A DNA stretch of 5,776 bases from Cloacimonetes bacterium UBA5553 (GCA_002425825.1 DIMZ01000173.1:2270-8045); one strand, 5' to 3'; positions 1 to 5,776 are shown, numbered from the stretch's first letter. Translations and numbers: made by a program. Notes: generated by a model from the letters alone, not told the origin.

Positions 1-392
1 ACATAGCCCATGCTGTGGGCGTAGTCCATAGCGGACAATAGCTCTCTTGCCCAGGTTAACACAGTTTCCGGGCTTATCTTATCGCGCTCCAGGCTCAAAT
101 AGCGTGCCAAAGGCATGCCGTGAATGTATTCGCCAATAAAGAAAGCACCGCTAATCTCATTAACGCACTCATAACCCTTGCGGATATGCGGGTGGTTTAG
201 CTTTATGCCCGCTTCGGCTTCGGCAACAAGAGTGGCAATCAAGTCTGCATCTTTCATGCGCATGGGGTCGGGAGTCTTTATCAGCACCTCTTTGCCACCC
301 TGTGTTTTTGTGGCACGATAGATACTAAAACGCCGGGAGCGATGGACACTGTCCAACACTTGATAGCTGTTCAAAGTTTCGTTGCTACTCAT
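1..392 (-). CDS. Serine/threonine protein kinase, N-terminal part (runs off the left edge)
   Basis: The 130 complete codons seen here match the N-lobe of a Hanks-type (eukaryotic-like) Ser/Thr kinase, which transfers the ATP gamma-phosphate to Ser/Thr. Visible parts in order: beta1 and nucleotide loop (about residues 10-27, YQVLDSVHRSRRFSIYRA), the beta3 lysine in VLIK (K39), the alphaC glutamate (E58, nine residues before the HPHI motif at 67-70), the hinge-like GEYIHGMPLARYL (87-99), and the helix LLSAMDYAHSMGY that normally leads into the HRD catalytic loop, which lies outside the window. All three glycines of GxGxxG are replaced (H17, S19, F22), which is odd for an active kinase, although K39 and E58 are kept. 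The ATG (392-390) overlaps the hutI TGA as ATGA and has no clear Shine-Dalgarno, so translation is probably coupled to hutI. Activity, substrate and any C-terminal sensor or membrane domain cannot be judged. The kinase-fold call is firm. Confidence 0.85.
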   Translation of the reverse strand, partial: MSSNETLNSYQVLDSVHRSRRFSIYRATKTQGGKEVLIKTPDPMRMKDADLIATLVAEAEAGIKLNHPHIRKGYECVNEISGAFFIGEYIHGMPLARYLSLERDKISPETVLTWARELLSAMDYAHSMGY

Positions 393-1648
393 TCTAATTC
401 GGCTTTATAGATGGTTTTGCCCTTTTTGATAACCCTACTAAGATGCGAAGAGCCGAAATGGTAGGGGATGAAATTCAGATTGGGTATATCCCACAAGCAT
501 AGGTCGGCATATTTCCCAACCTCAATGCTGCCTGCCAATCCCCCGCGCGATATTGCCTTTGCGGCATTAAACGTGGCGGCGAGCAATGCTTCAGCGGGAC
601 TCATACCCATCTGTAAACATGCTAAGGTCATGGTAAAAGGCATGGAGTCGCAATTACAGCTACCGGGATTATAGTCCGTGGCAATAGCTACCGGCAAACC
701 CGCTTCCAGCATATAACGCGCACGGGCGTAGTGTTTACTGCGTAGCGAGAATAGTGTGGCAGGCAATAAAACAGGGATAACTCCGGCTTGTTTCATGTCG
801 GCAATGCCCTGGTCGCTGGCAGCACCCAGGTGATCTGCAGATACACAGCCCAATTCTGCGCTAAGCTCTGCTCCGCCGATGGGTTCAATTTCATCGGCAT
901 GCATTTTAAGTTTAAGGCCGTGTCCTTTGGCACATGATAGTATCTGTTCCGATTCCGCTATGCTAAATACATGGGCTTCGGTAAATATGTCGCAAAACTC
1001 GGCAATGCCCTGCTCTGCAACAGCAGGTATCATCTCCTCGCACAGGATGCTGATATACTTGGCATGATTGTCTTTATACTCGGCAGGATACTCATGCGCT
1101 CCCATAAAAGTAGGGATAATATCTATCGGTAGCTCTTCGTTAAGCCTTTTTATTACTCGCAATTGCTTTAGTTCGCTATTGGTATCCAGCCCATATCCGC
1201 TCTTCGCTTCCAGGCTGGTAGTGCCCAGGCTAATCATTTTCTTGATGCGTTTTGCAGCCAGTTCGAATAGCAAATCTTCGGATGCATCCCGCGTGCTGGC
1301 TATGGTAGAGCGGATACCTCCGCCACTTTTGGATATTTCTACATAGCTCTTGCCGGCAATGCGCATGGCAAATTCATCTTCGCGAGTGGTTACAAATACA
1401 GGATGAGTGTGACAATCTACAAAGCCGGGTAATACAACTCCCCTGAGGGCATCTATAGTCTCGTCCGCCTGGTACAGAGAGCTTACCTCAGATTCGCTGC
1501 CCACAGCAAGGATAATGCCGTCTTGAATCGCTATGGCAGCGTTAATTATGGTTTTAACCGGTTCAGAGGCTTCAATGGCTTGCCCGTTGGCAAGCCCAAT
1601 GGGACTTATTATCTTGCTGATGTTATGTATTAGTATATCTGCCTTCAT
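389..1648 (-). CDS. hutI: Imidazolonepropionase (histidine degradation)
   Basis: Complete 419-residue cytosolic metal-dependent amidohydrolase (EC 3.5.2.7). It opens the ring of 4-imidazolone-5-propionate to N-formimidoyl-L-glutamate, the third step of histidine breakdown after HutH and HutU. The length is normal for the family. The TIM-barrel metal site is intact: HxH after strand 1 (H80, H82 in DCHTHP), H250 in MHADE, and D325 in ATDYNPGS. Other family motifs are R89, the SGGGIRST segment (108-115), the SGYGLD loop (150-155), GAHEYP with H185, and ADHLG with H273. The ATG at 1648 follows GGGAG (1661-1657) by 8 bases. A sigma70-like promoter and a dyad sit just upstream, and a terminator separates it from the DUF1292 gene, so it starts its own transcription unit, with the kinase gene following through an ATGA overlap. 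No hutH, hutU, hutG or formimidoyltransferase gene is in view. The family assignment is very secure. Confidence 0.97.
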   Translation of the reverse strand: MKADILIHNISKIISPIGLANGQAIEASEPVKTIINAAIAIQDGIILAVGSESEVSSLYQADETIDALRGVVLPGFVDCHTHPVFVTTREDEFAMRIAGKSYVEISKSGGGIRSTIASTRDASEDLLFELAAKRIKKMISLGTTSLEAKSGYGLDTNSELKQLRVIKRLNEELPIDIIPTFMGAHEYPAEYKDNHAKYISILCEEMIPAVAEQGIAEFCDIFTEAHVFSIAESEQILSCAKGHGLKLKMHADEIEPIGGAELSAELGCVSADHLGAASDQGIADMKQAGVIPVLLPATLFSLRSKHYARARYMLEAGLPVAIATDYNPGSCNCDSMPFTMTLACLQMGMSPAEALLAATFNAAKAISRGGLAGSIEVGKYADLCLWDIPNLNFIPYHFGSSHLSRVIKKGKTIYKAELE

Positions 1649-1661
1649 TCAAAACACTCCC

Positions 1662-1681
1662 AGTGCATATAGAGCTGCACT
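1662..1681. promoter_or_regulatory. Dyad at the hutI start of transcription (possible operator)
   Basis: Perfect 6-base inverted repeat AGTGCA / TGCACT separated by 8 bases. It overlaps the proposed -10 hexamer (1684-1679), covers the predicted start of transcription (about 1672) and ends directly before the ribosome binding site (1661-1657). That position suits a repressor site or a small 5' hairpin. It does not look like the TGTA-N2-TACA core described for HutC. A 6-base dyad can arise by chance, so this is a candidate only. Confidence 0.35.
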
Positions 1682-1707
1682 ATCGCTAATTGGCGTTTAT
1701 TCGTCAA
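1679..1707 (-). promoter_or_regulatory. Sigma70-like promoter for hutI
   Basis: On the minus strand, TTGACG (1707-1702, 5 of 6 to the consensus -35) is followed after exactly 17 bases by GATAGT (1684-1679, 4 of 6 to the -10). The predicted start of transcription is near 1672, giving a leader of about 25 bases that contains the GGGAG ribosome binding site. Its place between the upstream terminator and hutI supports it. No experimental start is known. Confidence 0.55.
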
Positions 1708-1723
1708 GCTTTTTCCTGATAGC

Positions 1724-1759
1724 AAAAAAGCATCCACAGCCCTGAGGCACATGGATGCT
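1724..1759 (-). terminator. Intrinsic terminator after the DUF1292 gene
   Basis: On the minus strand, AGCATCCA (1759-1752) pairs perfectly with TGGATGCT (1736-1729). A second inner stem of three G-C pairs (1748-1746 with 1741-1739) closes a 4-base loop. The stem runs straight into six T residues (1729-1724). It lies 22 bases past the DUF1292 stop and just before the hutI promoter, so it ends the GYF_2-DUF1292 unit and isolates hutI. Confidence 0.8.
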
Positions 1760-1781
1760 AATGTTTGTATGTGCTTATGCT

Positions 1782-2135
1782 TTAGTTTTCTTCGGGACTA
1801 ATCTCCAGATTGTCGAGGTCTTCGGAGAAGATTTCGTCGAATTTCTCGGCAACAGCATTGTATTCATCATCGTCTTCTATGATGCTTAGTTCCACCTGGT
1901 CGTTCACTTCTTCGAAGCGAAGAATATCGTACTCGAGTGAATCAAGCTCAGACAAGGCTACATAATGCTTGCCATCATGCTCTATGATGTTTAGAACGTT
2001 AAAGTCTTTCTTTGTTCCATCTTCCATATCTAAGGTTAATATGTTAGATTCGCAGTTGCAATCTTCATCACCGCAATCACAATCGTGATCGTGCTGTTCA
2101 CCGCAGTCGCAAGCTTGTTTTTCTTTATCTGTCAT
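1782..2135 (-). CDS. Acidic DUF1292 family protein with a Cys/His-rich N-terminus
   Basis: 117-residue soluble, strongly acidic protein. Residues about 32-104 match the DUF1292 (YrzB-like) pattern: ILTLDMEDGTKKDF, then EHDGKHYVAL, then DILRFEE, an acidic IEDDDEYNAVAEKFDEIF helix and a charged tail. The molecular role of DUF1292 is not established. In front of it sits an extension (residues 9-28) with six cysteines in three CxC pairs (C9/C11, C19/C21, C26/C28) plus H15 and H17, among many Asp/Glu. This resembles a metal-binding segment, which is inference. The ATG at 2135 is preceded by AGGAG (2146-2142) with 6-base spacing. It follows the GYF_2 gene by 92 bases on the same strand with no obvious terminator between them, and a clear terminator follows it, so the two may share a transcript. 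Confidence 0.85.
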   Translation of the reverse strand: MTDKEKQACDCGEQHDHDCDCGDEDCNCESNILTLDMEDGTKKDFNVLNIIEHDGKHYVALSELDSLEYDILRFEEVNDQVELSIIEDDDEYNAVAEKFDEIFSEDLDNLEISPEEN

Positions 2136-2227
2136 GTTAAGCTCCTAAGTGTTTTGTTACCATGATTTCGCCGGGGGTGTTTCTGGCAAGCTAAATCTTT
2201 GTGGATGTATAAACTGAGCATGGTAGA

Positions 2228-3022
2228 TCAACGAAGCCGAAGATACATCACAAAGTCCCTTATATCCATTATTAACCCAAATCCACCTATGCCAAGCCCA
2301 AACACTATGCTGCCATACTCCCACATCCCCGGGCTATCTTCAGCTTTGCCCAGCTTACGGTTGGCAGCGTTGATGTATTTTTGCACGGATAGCAGAACAA
2401 ACAATGTGCTTATAAAATTAACTAACCCTGATAAGAGCCAGGTCATATACCCTTGCAAACCAAAGGGTCGGATGATGAATACGGCAAAGCTGGAATACCA
2501 TATCAGCGAATATAAGAGTGCATTCCACCTTGCTCGAACAACACTATTCAGCTGCCTGTCTAATTCTATTGCTCTAAACACGAAGTAGGGCAAAAATATC
2601 CAGGTTATTATAGGCATCGCTATGGCACTACGCTTGTTACCCTTTTTACGATACATGTATTCAATCTGCCTGATAAACCAGTATAACTCAAAGAAACCGA
2701 AGGACATCACAAGGTATATCAGCATTGTCTTTGCCGGAAGGTTATAAAACACTGGTCTATTGTCTTCCTCTTGTATGTAGCTTGCATCTAATGAACGTGC
2801 AAACTTTGAAGCGGCGGCTTCATCGAAGATTGGCTTATCTGCTGGTTTGTGTAGAAGCTCCATAATCTCGGCAACGTCTTTAATCTTTACCCAAATCTTG
2901 TCTTTATCGGAGATGATGTAGCTATCCAATTCTAATTCGCTTCGCAGCACTGCATCCACAATCCTTGCTGTGCTAACGGGGCCATAATCTTTGCCTTCAT
3001 TACTGTAGTACCAATTAGCCAT
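2228..3022 (-). CDS. GYF_2-domain integral membrane protein of unknown function
   Basis: 264 residues from the chosen ATG. The N-terminus is a GYF_2 (DUF4339) domain at about residues 3-57: NWYYSNEGKDYGP, then a leucine- and acid-rich middle, a conserved tryptophan (W44) and a short helix. GYF_2 domains are thought to bind peptides or partners on the cytoplasmic face. After a polar linker (58-95) come about five hydrophobic segments: 97-117, 132-150, 169-187, 190-212 and 237-260. The first, with FFELYWFIRQ, is loosely like DUF4234 membrane proteins, but I do not claim membership. The C-terminus ends in basic residues. The reading frame also allows a GTG start six codons earlier (3040), but AAGGA lies 7 bases before the ATG at 3022 and would be inside the gene for the longer form. 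The gene is divergent from the butyrate kinase gene and upstream of DUF1292. Function unknown. Confidence 0.8.
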   Translation of the reverse strand: MANWYYSNEGKDYGPVSTARIVDAVLRSELELDSYIISDKDKIWVKIKDVAEIMELLHKPADKPIFDEAAASKFARSLDASYIQEEDNRPVFYNLPAKTMLIYLVMSFGFFELYWFIRQIEYMYRKKGNKRSAIAMPIITWIFLPYFVFRAIELDRQLNSVVRARWNALLYSLIWYSSFAVFIIRPFGLQGYMTWLLSGLVNFISTLFVLLSVQKYINAANRKLGKAEDSPGMWEYGSIVFGLGIGGFGLIMDIRDFVMYLRLR

Positions 3023-3029
3023 ACGCCTT

Positions 3030-3034
3030 TCCTT
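3030..3034 (-). promoter_or_regulatory. Ribosome binding site that sets the GYF_2 gene start
   Basis: AAGGA on the minus strand, 7 bases before the ATG at 3022. It favours that start over the upstream in-frame GTG at 3040, which has no good Shine-Dalgarno before it (upstream bases are A/T-rich). The GYF_2 domain also begins only two residues after the chosen start. Confidence 0.6.
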
Positions 3035-3059
3035 ATCCACAAATTATCTAACAATTACC

Positions 3060-3087
3060 TCTCTAACATGCGGGAAATATATGTCAA
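3060..3087 (-). promoter_or_regulatory. Possible promoter for the GYF_2 gene
   Basis: A perfect TTGACA (3087-3082, minus strand) is followed after 16 bases by TAGAGA (3065-3060), a poor -10 (3 of 6) that has the extended TGn element just before it. This would start transcription near 3053, about 30 bases before the ATG. The -35 is convincing but the -10 is weak. A GATAAT at 3048-3043 is an alternative -10 but would leave only about 14 bases of leader. Confidence 0.35.
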
Positions 3088-3128
3088 CATCAATTTTGGG
3101 GTGGCAGGAAGAGCAGCGGGAAAAGTTA

Positions 3129-3134
3129 TTGACA
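3129..3134 (+). promoter_or_regulatory. TTGACA hexamer upstream of buk (possible -35)
   Basis: A perfect -35 consensus lies 57 bases before the butyrate kinase start in the divergent intergenic region. At 16-18 bases spacing I see only GC-containing sequence (around 3151-3158) and no good -10, so either this promoter needs an activator or another sigma factor, or the hexamer is fortuitous. Confidence 0.25.
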
Positions 3135-3145
3135 GTTTCGGCGGA

Positions 3146-3166
3146 TTTTTTGAGCCTGACAAAAAA
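3146..3166. repeat. Inverted repeat T6G / CA6 upstream of buk
   Basis: TTTTTTG (3146-3152) and CAAAAAA (3160-3166) form a perfect 7-base inverted repeat with a 7-base spacer, AGCCTGA. It sits between the TTGACA at 3129 and the buk ribosome binding site, where a -10 region and transcription start would be expected, so an operator role is possible. The arms are nearly all T/A, so a stable RNA hairpin is unlikely, and homopolymer tracts make chance occurrence easier. Confidence 0.4.
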
Positions 3167-3191
3167 CTAAAAACACGTATCTGGAGGAGAA

Positions 3192-4271
3192 ATGACTTAT
3201 CGTGTGCTCGCGATAAACCCCGGTTCCACATCTACTAAGATTGCCGTTTATGAAGACAAAACACCTCTCTTCGAAAAAACCCTGCGCCATGATCCTGCCG
3301 AATTGGAAAAGTTCGGTGGCATCATTGAGCAGTATGACTTCCGCAAAACCCTGGTGATGGAAGCTATGCAAGAGAATAACGTAAGCCCCGAAAGCCTTAA
3401 TGCCGTAGTTGGCAGAGGTGGCTTGGTGCGTCCCGTAAGTGGCGGAACCTGGAAGATTTGCCAGTCCATGCTGAATGACCTGAAAGACCCCAGCCTATGG
3501 GGCAGAATTCACGCTTCCAACCTTGGTGCATTCATTGCCAAAGCCATAGCCGATCCACTATATATACCCTGCTTTATAGTAGATCCCGTTGTGGTGGATG
3601 AATTCGACGATATTGCCCGCATATCTGGCATTCCGGAAATAGAGCGAAAAAGCTTGCTGCACGCGCTAAACATTCGCTACATTGGCCGCTTGCTTGCAGC
3701 CGAGATGGGCAAAGATATCTCCCAAGCCAATATGATTGGTGTGCATATGGGTGGAGGCATATCTGTGGCTGCCATAAAGGGTGGACGGGTTGTAGATGTA
3801 AATAATGCCTTATTAGGCATGGGACCCTTCTCTCCCCAGCGTGCCGGAGCCTTACCGATTGGCGACTTGCTGGATTTGGCATACTCAGGCAAATACACAA
3901 AGAAAGAGCTGTGCAATTATCTTACTAAAAGTGCTGGCCTTATGGCGTATCTGGGCACCGACAGCGGTATAGAGATTAACCAACGCATTGAAGCCGGGGA
4001 CGAGTACGCCAAAAAGATACAGGATGCTATGTGCTACCAGGTTGCCAAGGAGATTGGTGCTTGCGCCACAGTGCTTAGTGGCAAGGTGGACGCCATATAC
4101 CTGAGCGGTGGTCTGGTGTATAATGCCCATGTTGTGGATGCTATCCGCGAACGGGTGGAGTTCATAGCTCCTCTGCATATCTATCCCGGTGAAAAGGAAA
4201 TGGAAGCCCTGTCTCAAGGCGGCATCCGCGTTCTAAGCGGCTTGGAAGAAGCTCTGGAGTATCCGTATTGA
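3192..4271 (+). CDS. buk: Butyrate kinase
   Basis: Complete 359-residue cytosolic acyl kinase of the acetokinase (ASKHA) family, EC 2.7.2.7. It converts butyryl phosphate plus ADP to butyrate plus ATP, usually paired with phosphate butyryltransferase, and some relatives act on branched-chain acyl phosphates. The length is normal for Buk and shorter than acetate kinase (about 400). Motifs: the phosphate-1 loop INPGSTSTK (8-16), GRGGLVRPVSGG (74-85), HASNLGAF (107-114), the DP at 131-132 with VVVDEFDDIAR, VHMGGGIS (184-191), the GPFSPQRAG loop with R217, LSGGLVYN (304-311), and the PGEKEMEALSQGG C-terminal motif (332-344). The ATG is preceded by GGAGGAG (3183-3189). It starts a rightward unit, and its TGA overlaps the TTG start of the peptidase gene. 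No ptb or acyl-CoA pathway gene is visible. The exact acyl substrate is uncertain. Confidence 0.95.
   Translation: MTYRVLAINPGSTSTKIAVYEDKTPLFEKTLRHDPAELEKFGGIIEQYDFRKTLVMEAMQENNVSPESLNAVVGRGGLVRPVSGGTWKICQSMLNDLKDPSLWGRIHASNLGAFIAKAIADPLYIPCFIVDPVVVDEFDDIARISGIPEIERKSLLHALNIRYIGRLLAAEMGKDISQANMIGVHMGGGISVAAIKGGRVVDVNNALLGMGPFSPQRAGALPIGDLLDLAYSGKYTKKELCNYLTKSAGLMAYLGTDSGIEINQRIEAGDEYAKKIQDAMCYQVAKEIGACATVLSGKVDAIYLSGGLVYNAHVVDAIRERVEFIAPLHIYPGEKEMEALSQGGIRVLSGLEEALEYPY
4256..4259 (+). promoter_or_regulatory. Ribosome binding site for the TTG start of the C11 peptidase
   Basis: GGAG inside the last codons of buk lies 8 bases before the TTG at 4268. Together with the signal peptide that only the TTG start completes, it supports TTG over the in-frame ATG at 4304, which has no purine-rich site at the right distance and would cut away most of the hydrophobic core. 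Confidence 0.6.
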
Positions 4272-5776
4272 AACTTAGCCACTGGCTATTAATACTATTA
4301 ATTATGGCGCTGGGGAAACTCAGCGCCGAATCTTGGACTGTGCTGGTTTACATGGCTGCCGATAACAACCTTGCCAGCTATGCCAGGAAAGATATAAACA
4401 GCATGGAATCCGCAGTTCAGCCCGCTAATCTTAATCTAATTGTTCAGGCGGACTTTCCCGAAGGCGCAAAACGTTATCACATTGTTCAAGATAACTCACC
4501 CGAGATTACCTCCCCCGTTATCCGCAATATGGGCAGCATAGACAGTGGTTCTTACCACACACTAAGAGACTTTATAAACTGGGGCTTTGCAGCATATCCA
4601 TCCGATAGAAAAATGCTGGTAATCTGGTCGCATGGTAATAGCTGGTACAAGTCTGAGGACAGCAAGTGGATTTGTCCCGATGATGGAAGCCAAAATCTGA
4701 TTAGTGTTTACAACGGTGATCTGGCAAGGGCTTTTGAAGGAACTCCGCATCTGGATGTGCTGATGTTCGATGCCTGTAGCATGCAGGGAATTGAGGTGCT
4801 TAGCGAAGTACACGAGTTCACAGACTTCGTAATTGGCTCAGCCGATTTAGTTCCGGTAAATGGCTTTCCTTACGAAACAATAATCCCTCTTTTTAGCAGC
4901 AGCCTAAATATCATAATTTCCCAAATACCTGAGCTATACGTAGAATCTTACATGCCCTGGGGCGAGCTGAATCCGGGGCAATACTATTGGACTATTACCT
5001 GCTCCACTATTGCCACAGCTCAATTGCCAGGGTTGTTAAGTTCATTTACTGCGCTTTGCGAGAGTAGCTACCACAATGCGGAAGAGGTGTTTAGCATTCG
5101 CCAACAGTGTTTCTCCATGAACGATGGCATGGCGGATGTTGACCTGCGTGAGTTGCTTATCAGGATTAGCGAATCCGGAATAACGCCTATTAGTTTGCGC
5201 GCTGGCTATATGTCTGATATCTGGAACAGCATGGTAGTAAGCAGTGCTGCCACTACCCCGCAGATGATACCCAATATCGGCACGGCGGCTATATGGTTCC
5301 CGGATTTCAGGCTAAACTTCACTTGGGGCTGGAATCGCTATAGCAAGCTGCGCTTTGCCAAAACGGGATGGGGCAGCTTTGTAAACAGAGCAATGGGAGA
5401 CTTTATAGCACCCGAGACGCCAAACATTACTTCTAAACGCGTGGAAAATAGAGTTCTGTATCTTTATGTGCAATACCCAAACGACCCCGATAACCTGCGC
5501 TATGAGCTATGGATTACCGAAAACGGCTCAAGCAGGATGCATACCTTTAGCCCCGATACAGATAGAATTGTGCTGAATGCACCAGTATCTGCTTTTGGCA
5601 CTTACCGTTTACAGGCATTCGACCGAAGTGGAAATGCCAGTGCTGCAGTGCAAGGCAGTTACAGCTTTTCGGAAGCTTTCGTAAGCCCCAATCCCATCAG
5701 GCAAAAGCAATTAGCTATGCTAACCTGGTTGGCAGGTGATGATGTGTCCGGCGAGCTTAAACTAGAGATTTATAAT
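4268..5776 (+). CDS. Secreted C11 (clostripain-family) cysteine peptidase, 3' end missing
   Basis: Open for 503 codons to the window edge without a stop. The TTG start (TTGA overlap with the buk stop) gives a signal peptide: K2 and H5, hydrophobic core about 6-16, probable cleavage after KLSA (A20). The catalytic domain begins at WTVLVYMAADNNL (23-35). The caspase-like dyad is visible: H122 in VIWSHGNSW and C170 in MFDACSMQGIEV. The fold continues to about residue 380, with AAIWFPD at 341-346. C11 enzymes cut after basic residues and often self-process; specificity here is not shown. Next comes an Ig/Fn3-like beta-rich segment (about 392-468: VLYLYVQYP, YELWITENG, GTYRLQAFD). Then VSPNP (472-476) and LKLEIYN at the edge look like the start of a type IX secretion-type C-terminal sorting domain. 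It probably acts outside the cell or on the outer surface. It is co-transcribed, and perhaps co-translated, with buk. The peptidase call is firm; the sorting domain is likely but truncated. Confidence 0.9.
   Translation, partial: MKLSHWLLILLIMALGKLSAESWTVLVYMAADNNLASYARKDINSMESAVQPANLNLIVQADFPEGAKRYHIVQDNSPEITSPVIRNMGSIDSGSYHTLRDFINWGFAAYPSDRKMLVIWSHGNSWYKSEDSKWICPDDGSQNLISVYNGDLARAFEGTPHLDVLMFDACSMQGIEVLSEVHEFTDFVIGSADLVPVNGFPYETIIPLFSSSLNIIISQIPELYVESYMPWGELNPGQYYWTITCSTIATAQLPGLLSSFTALCESSYHNAEEVFSIRQQCFSMNDGMADVDLRELLIRISESGITPISLRAGYMSDIWNSMVVSSAATTPQMIPNIGTAAIWFPDFRLNFTWGWNRYSKLRFAKTGWGSFVNRAMGDFIAPETPNITSKRVENRVLYLYVQYPNDPDNLRYELWITENGSSRMHTFSPDTDRIVLNAPVSAFGTYRLQAFDRSGNASAAVQGSYSFSEAFVSPNPIRQKQLAMLTWLAGDDVSGELKLEIYN

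Noticed and set aside
468..1346. Plus-strand open frames antisense to hutI (468-674, 879-1067, 1068-1346)
   Set aside because: They lie entirely inside a certain gene, show no recognisable family, and lack good ribosome binding sites. They are shadows of the coding strand.
1533..1745. Plus-strand frame across the hutI start and upstream region
   Set aside because: It overlaps the hutI promoter, dyad and terminator and has no domain or plausible start signal.
2158..2225. Inverted repeat TACCATG / CATGGTA between the GYF_2 and DUF1292 genes
   Set aside because: The 7-base arms are 54 bases apart with no T-tract or promoter context. This is easily due to chance.
2199..2588. 129-codon plus-strand frame opposite the GYF_2 gene
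   Set aside because: It is antisense to a well-supported membrane protein gene; the translation has no recognisable motifs.
3043..3048. GATAAT on the minus strand as the main -10 of the GYF_2 gene
   Set aside because: There is no -35-like hexamer 16-18 bases upstream, and the leader would be only about 14 bases, barely enough for the ribosome binding site.
3126..4217. Several minus-strand frames opposite buk
   Set aside because: buk is certain over the whole stretch, and the antisense translations are compositionally odd and unrelated to known families.
4562..4813. 83-codon minus-strand frame opposite the C11 peptidase
   Set aside because: It lies inside the catalytic domain, including the His and Cys codons, and has no independent support.

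Overview
The window looks like an ordinary stretch of chromosome from an anaerobic, amino-acid-fermenting Gram-negative bacterium. The taxon is an inference. An exported C11 peptidase with a C-terminal 'PNP...LxLxIYN' type sorting tail, a GYF_2-domain membrane protein, a DUF1292 protein and a butyrate kinase would all fit Cloacimonadota or a neighbouring Fibrobacteres-Chlorobi-Bacteroidetes lineage. There is no rRNA or other marker gene to confirm this. Gene density is high and base composition is even. I see no insertion sequence, tRNA, rRNA or CRISPR array.

Layout. The left part (1-3022) is read leftward. In transcription order it holds a GYF_2-domain membrane protein (3022-2228), a small acidic DUF1292 protein with a Cys-rich N-terminus (2135-1782), an intrinsic terminator (1759-1724), a sigma70-like promoter overlapping a short dyad (1707-1662), hutI for imidazolonepropionase (1648-389), and the start of a serine/threonine protein kinase (392 to beyond the left edge). 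The kinase start overlaps the hutI stop as ATGA. The right part is read rightward: butyrate kinase (3192-4271) and then a secreted C11 (clostripain-like) cysteine peptidase (4268 to beyond the right edge), joined by a TTGA stop/start overlap. Between the two halves, 3023-3191 is a divergent promoter region with a perfect TTGACA on each strand and an inverted repeat of T6G/CA6 arms just upstream of the butyrate kinase.

How the genes may work together. HutI performs the third step of histidine degradation. Butyrate kinase makes ATP from butyryl phosphate (or related acyl phosphates) at the end of fermentation. The exported peptidase could supply peptides. This suits a proteolytic lifestyle, but the functional link is inferred from proximity only. 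Two partial genes run off the window edges: the kinase keeps only its N-lobe, and the peptidase lacks the end of its sorting domain. I did not find a clearly new multi-gene system. The best leads are the hutI-kinase coupling, the kinase's glycine-free nucleotide loop, the CxC-rich DUF1292 extension, and the regulatory dyads.
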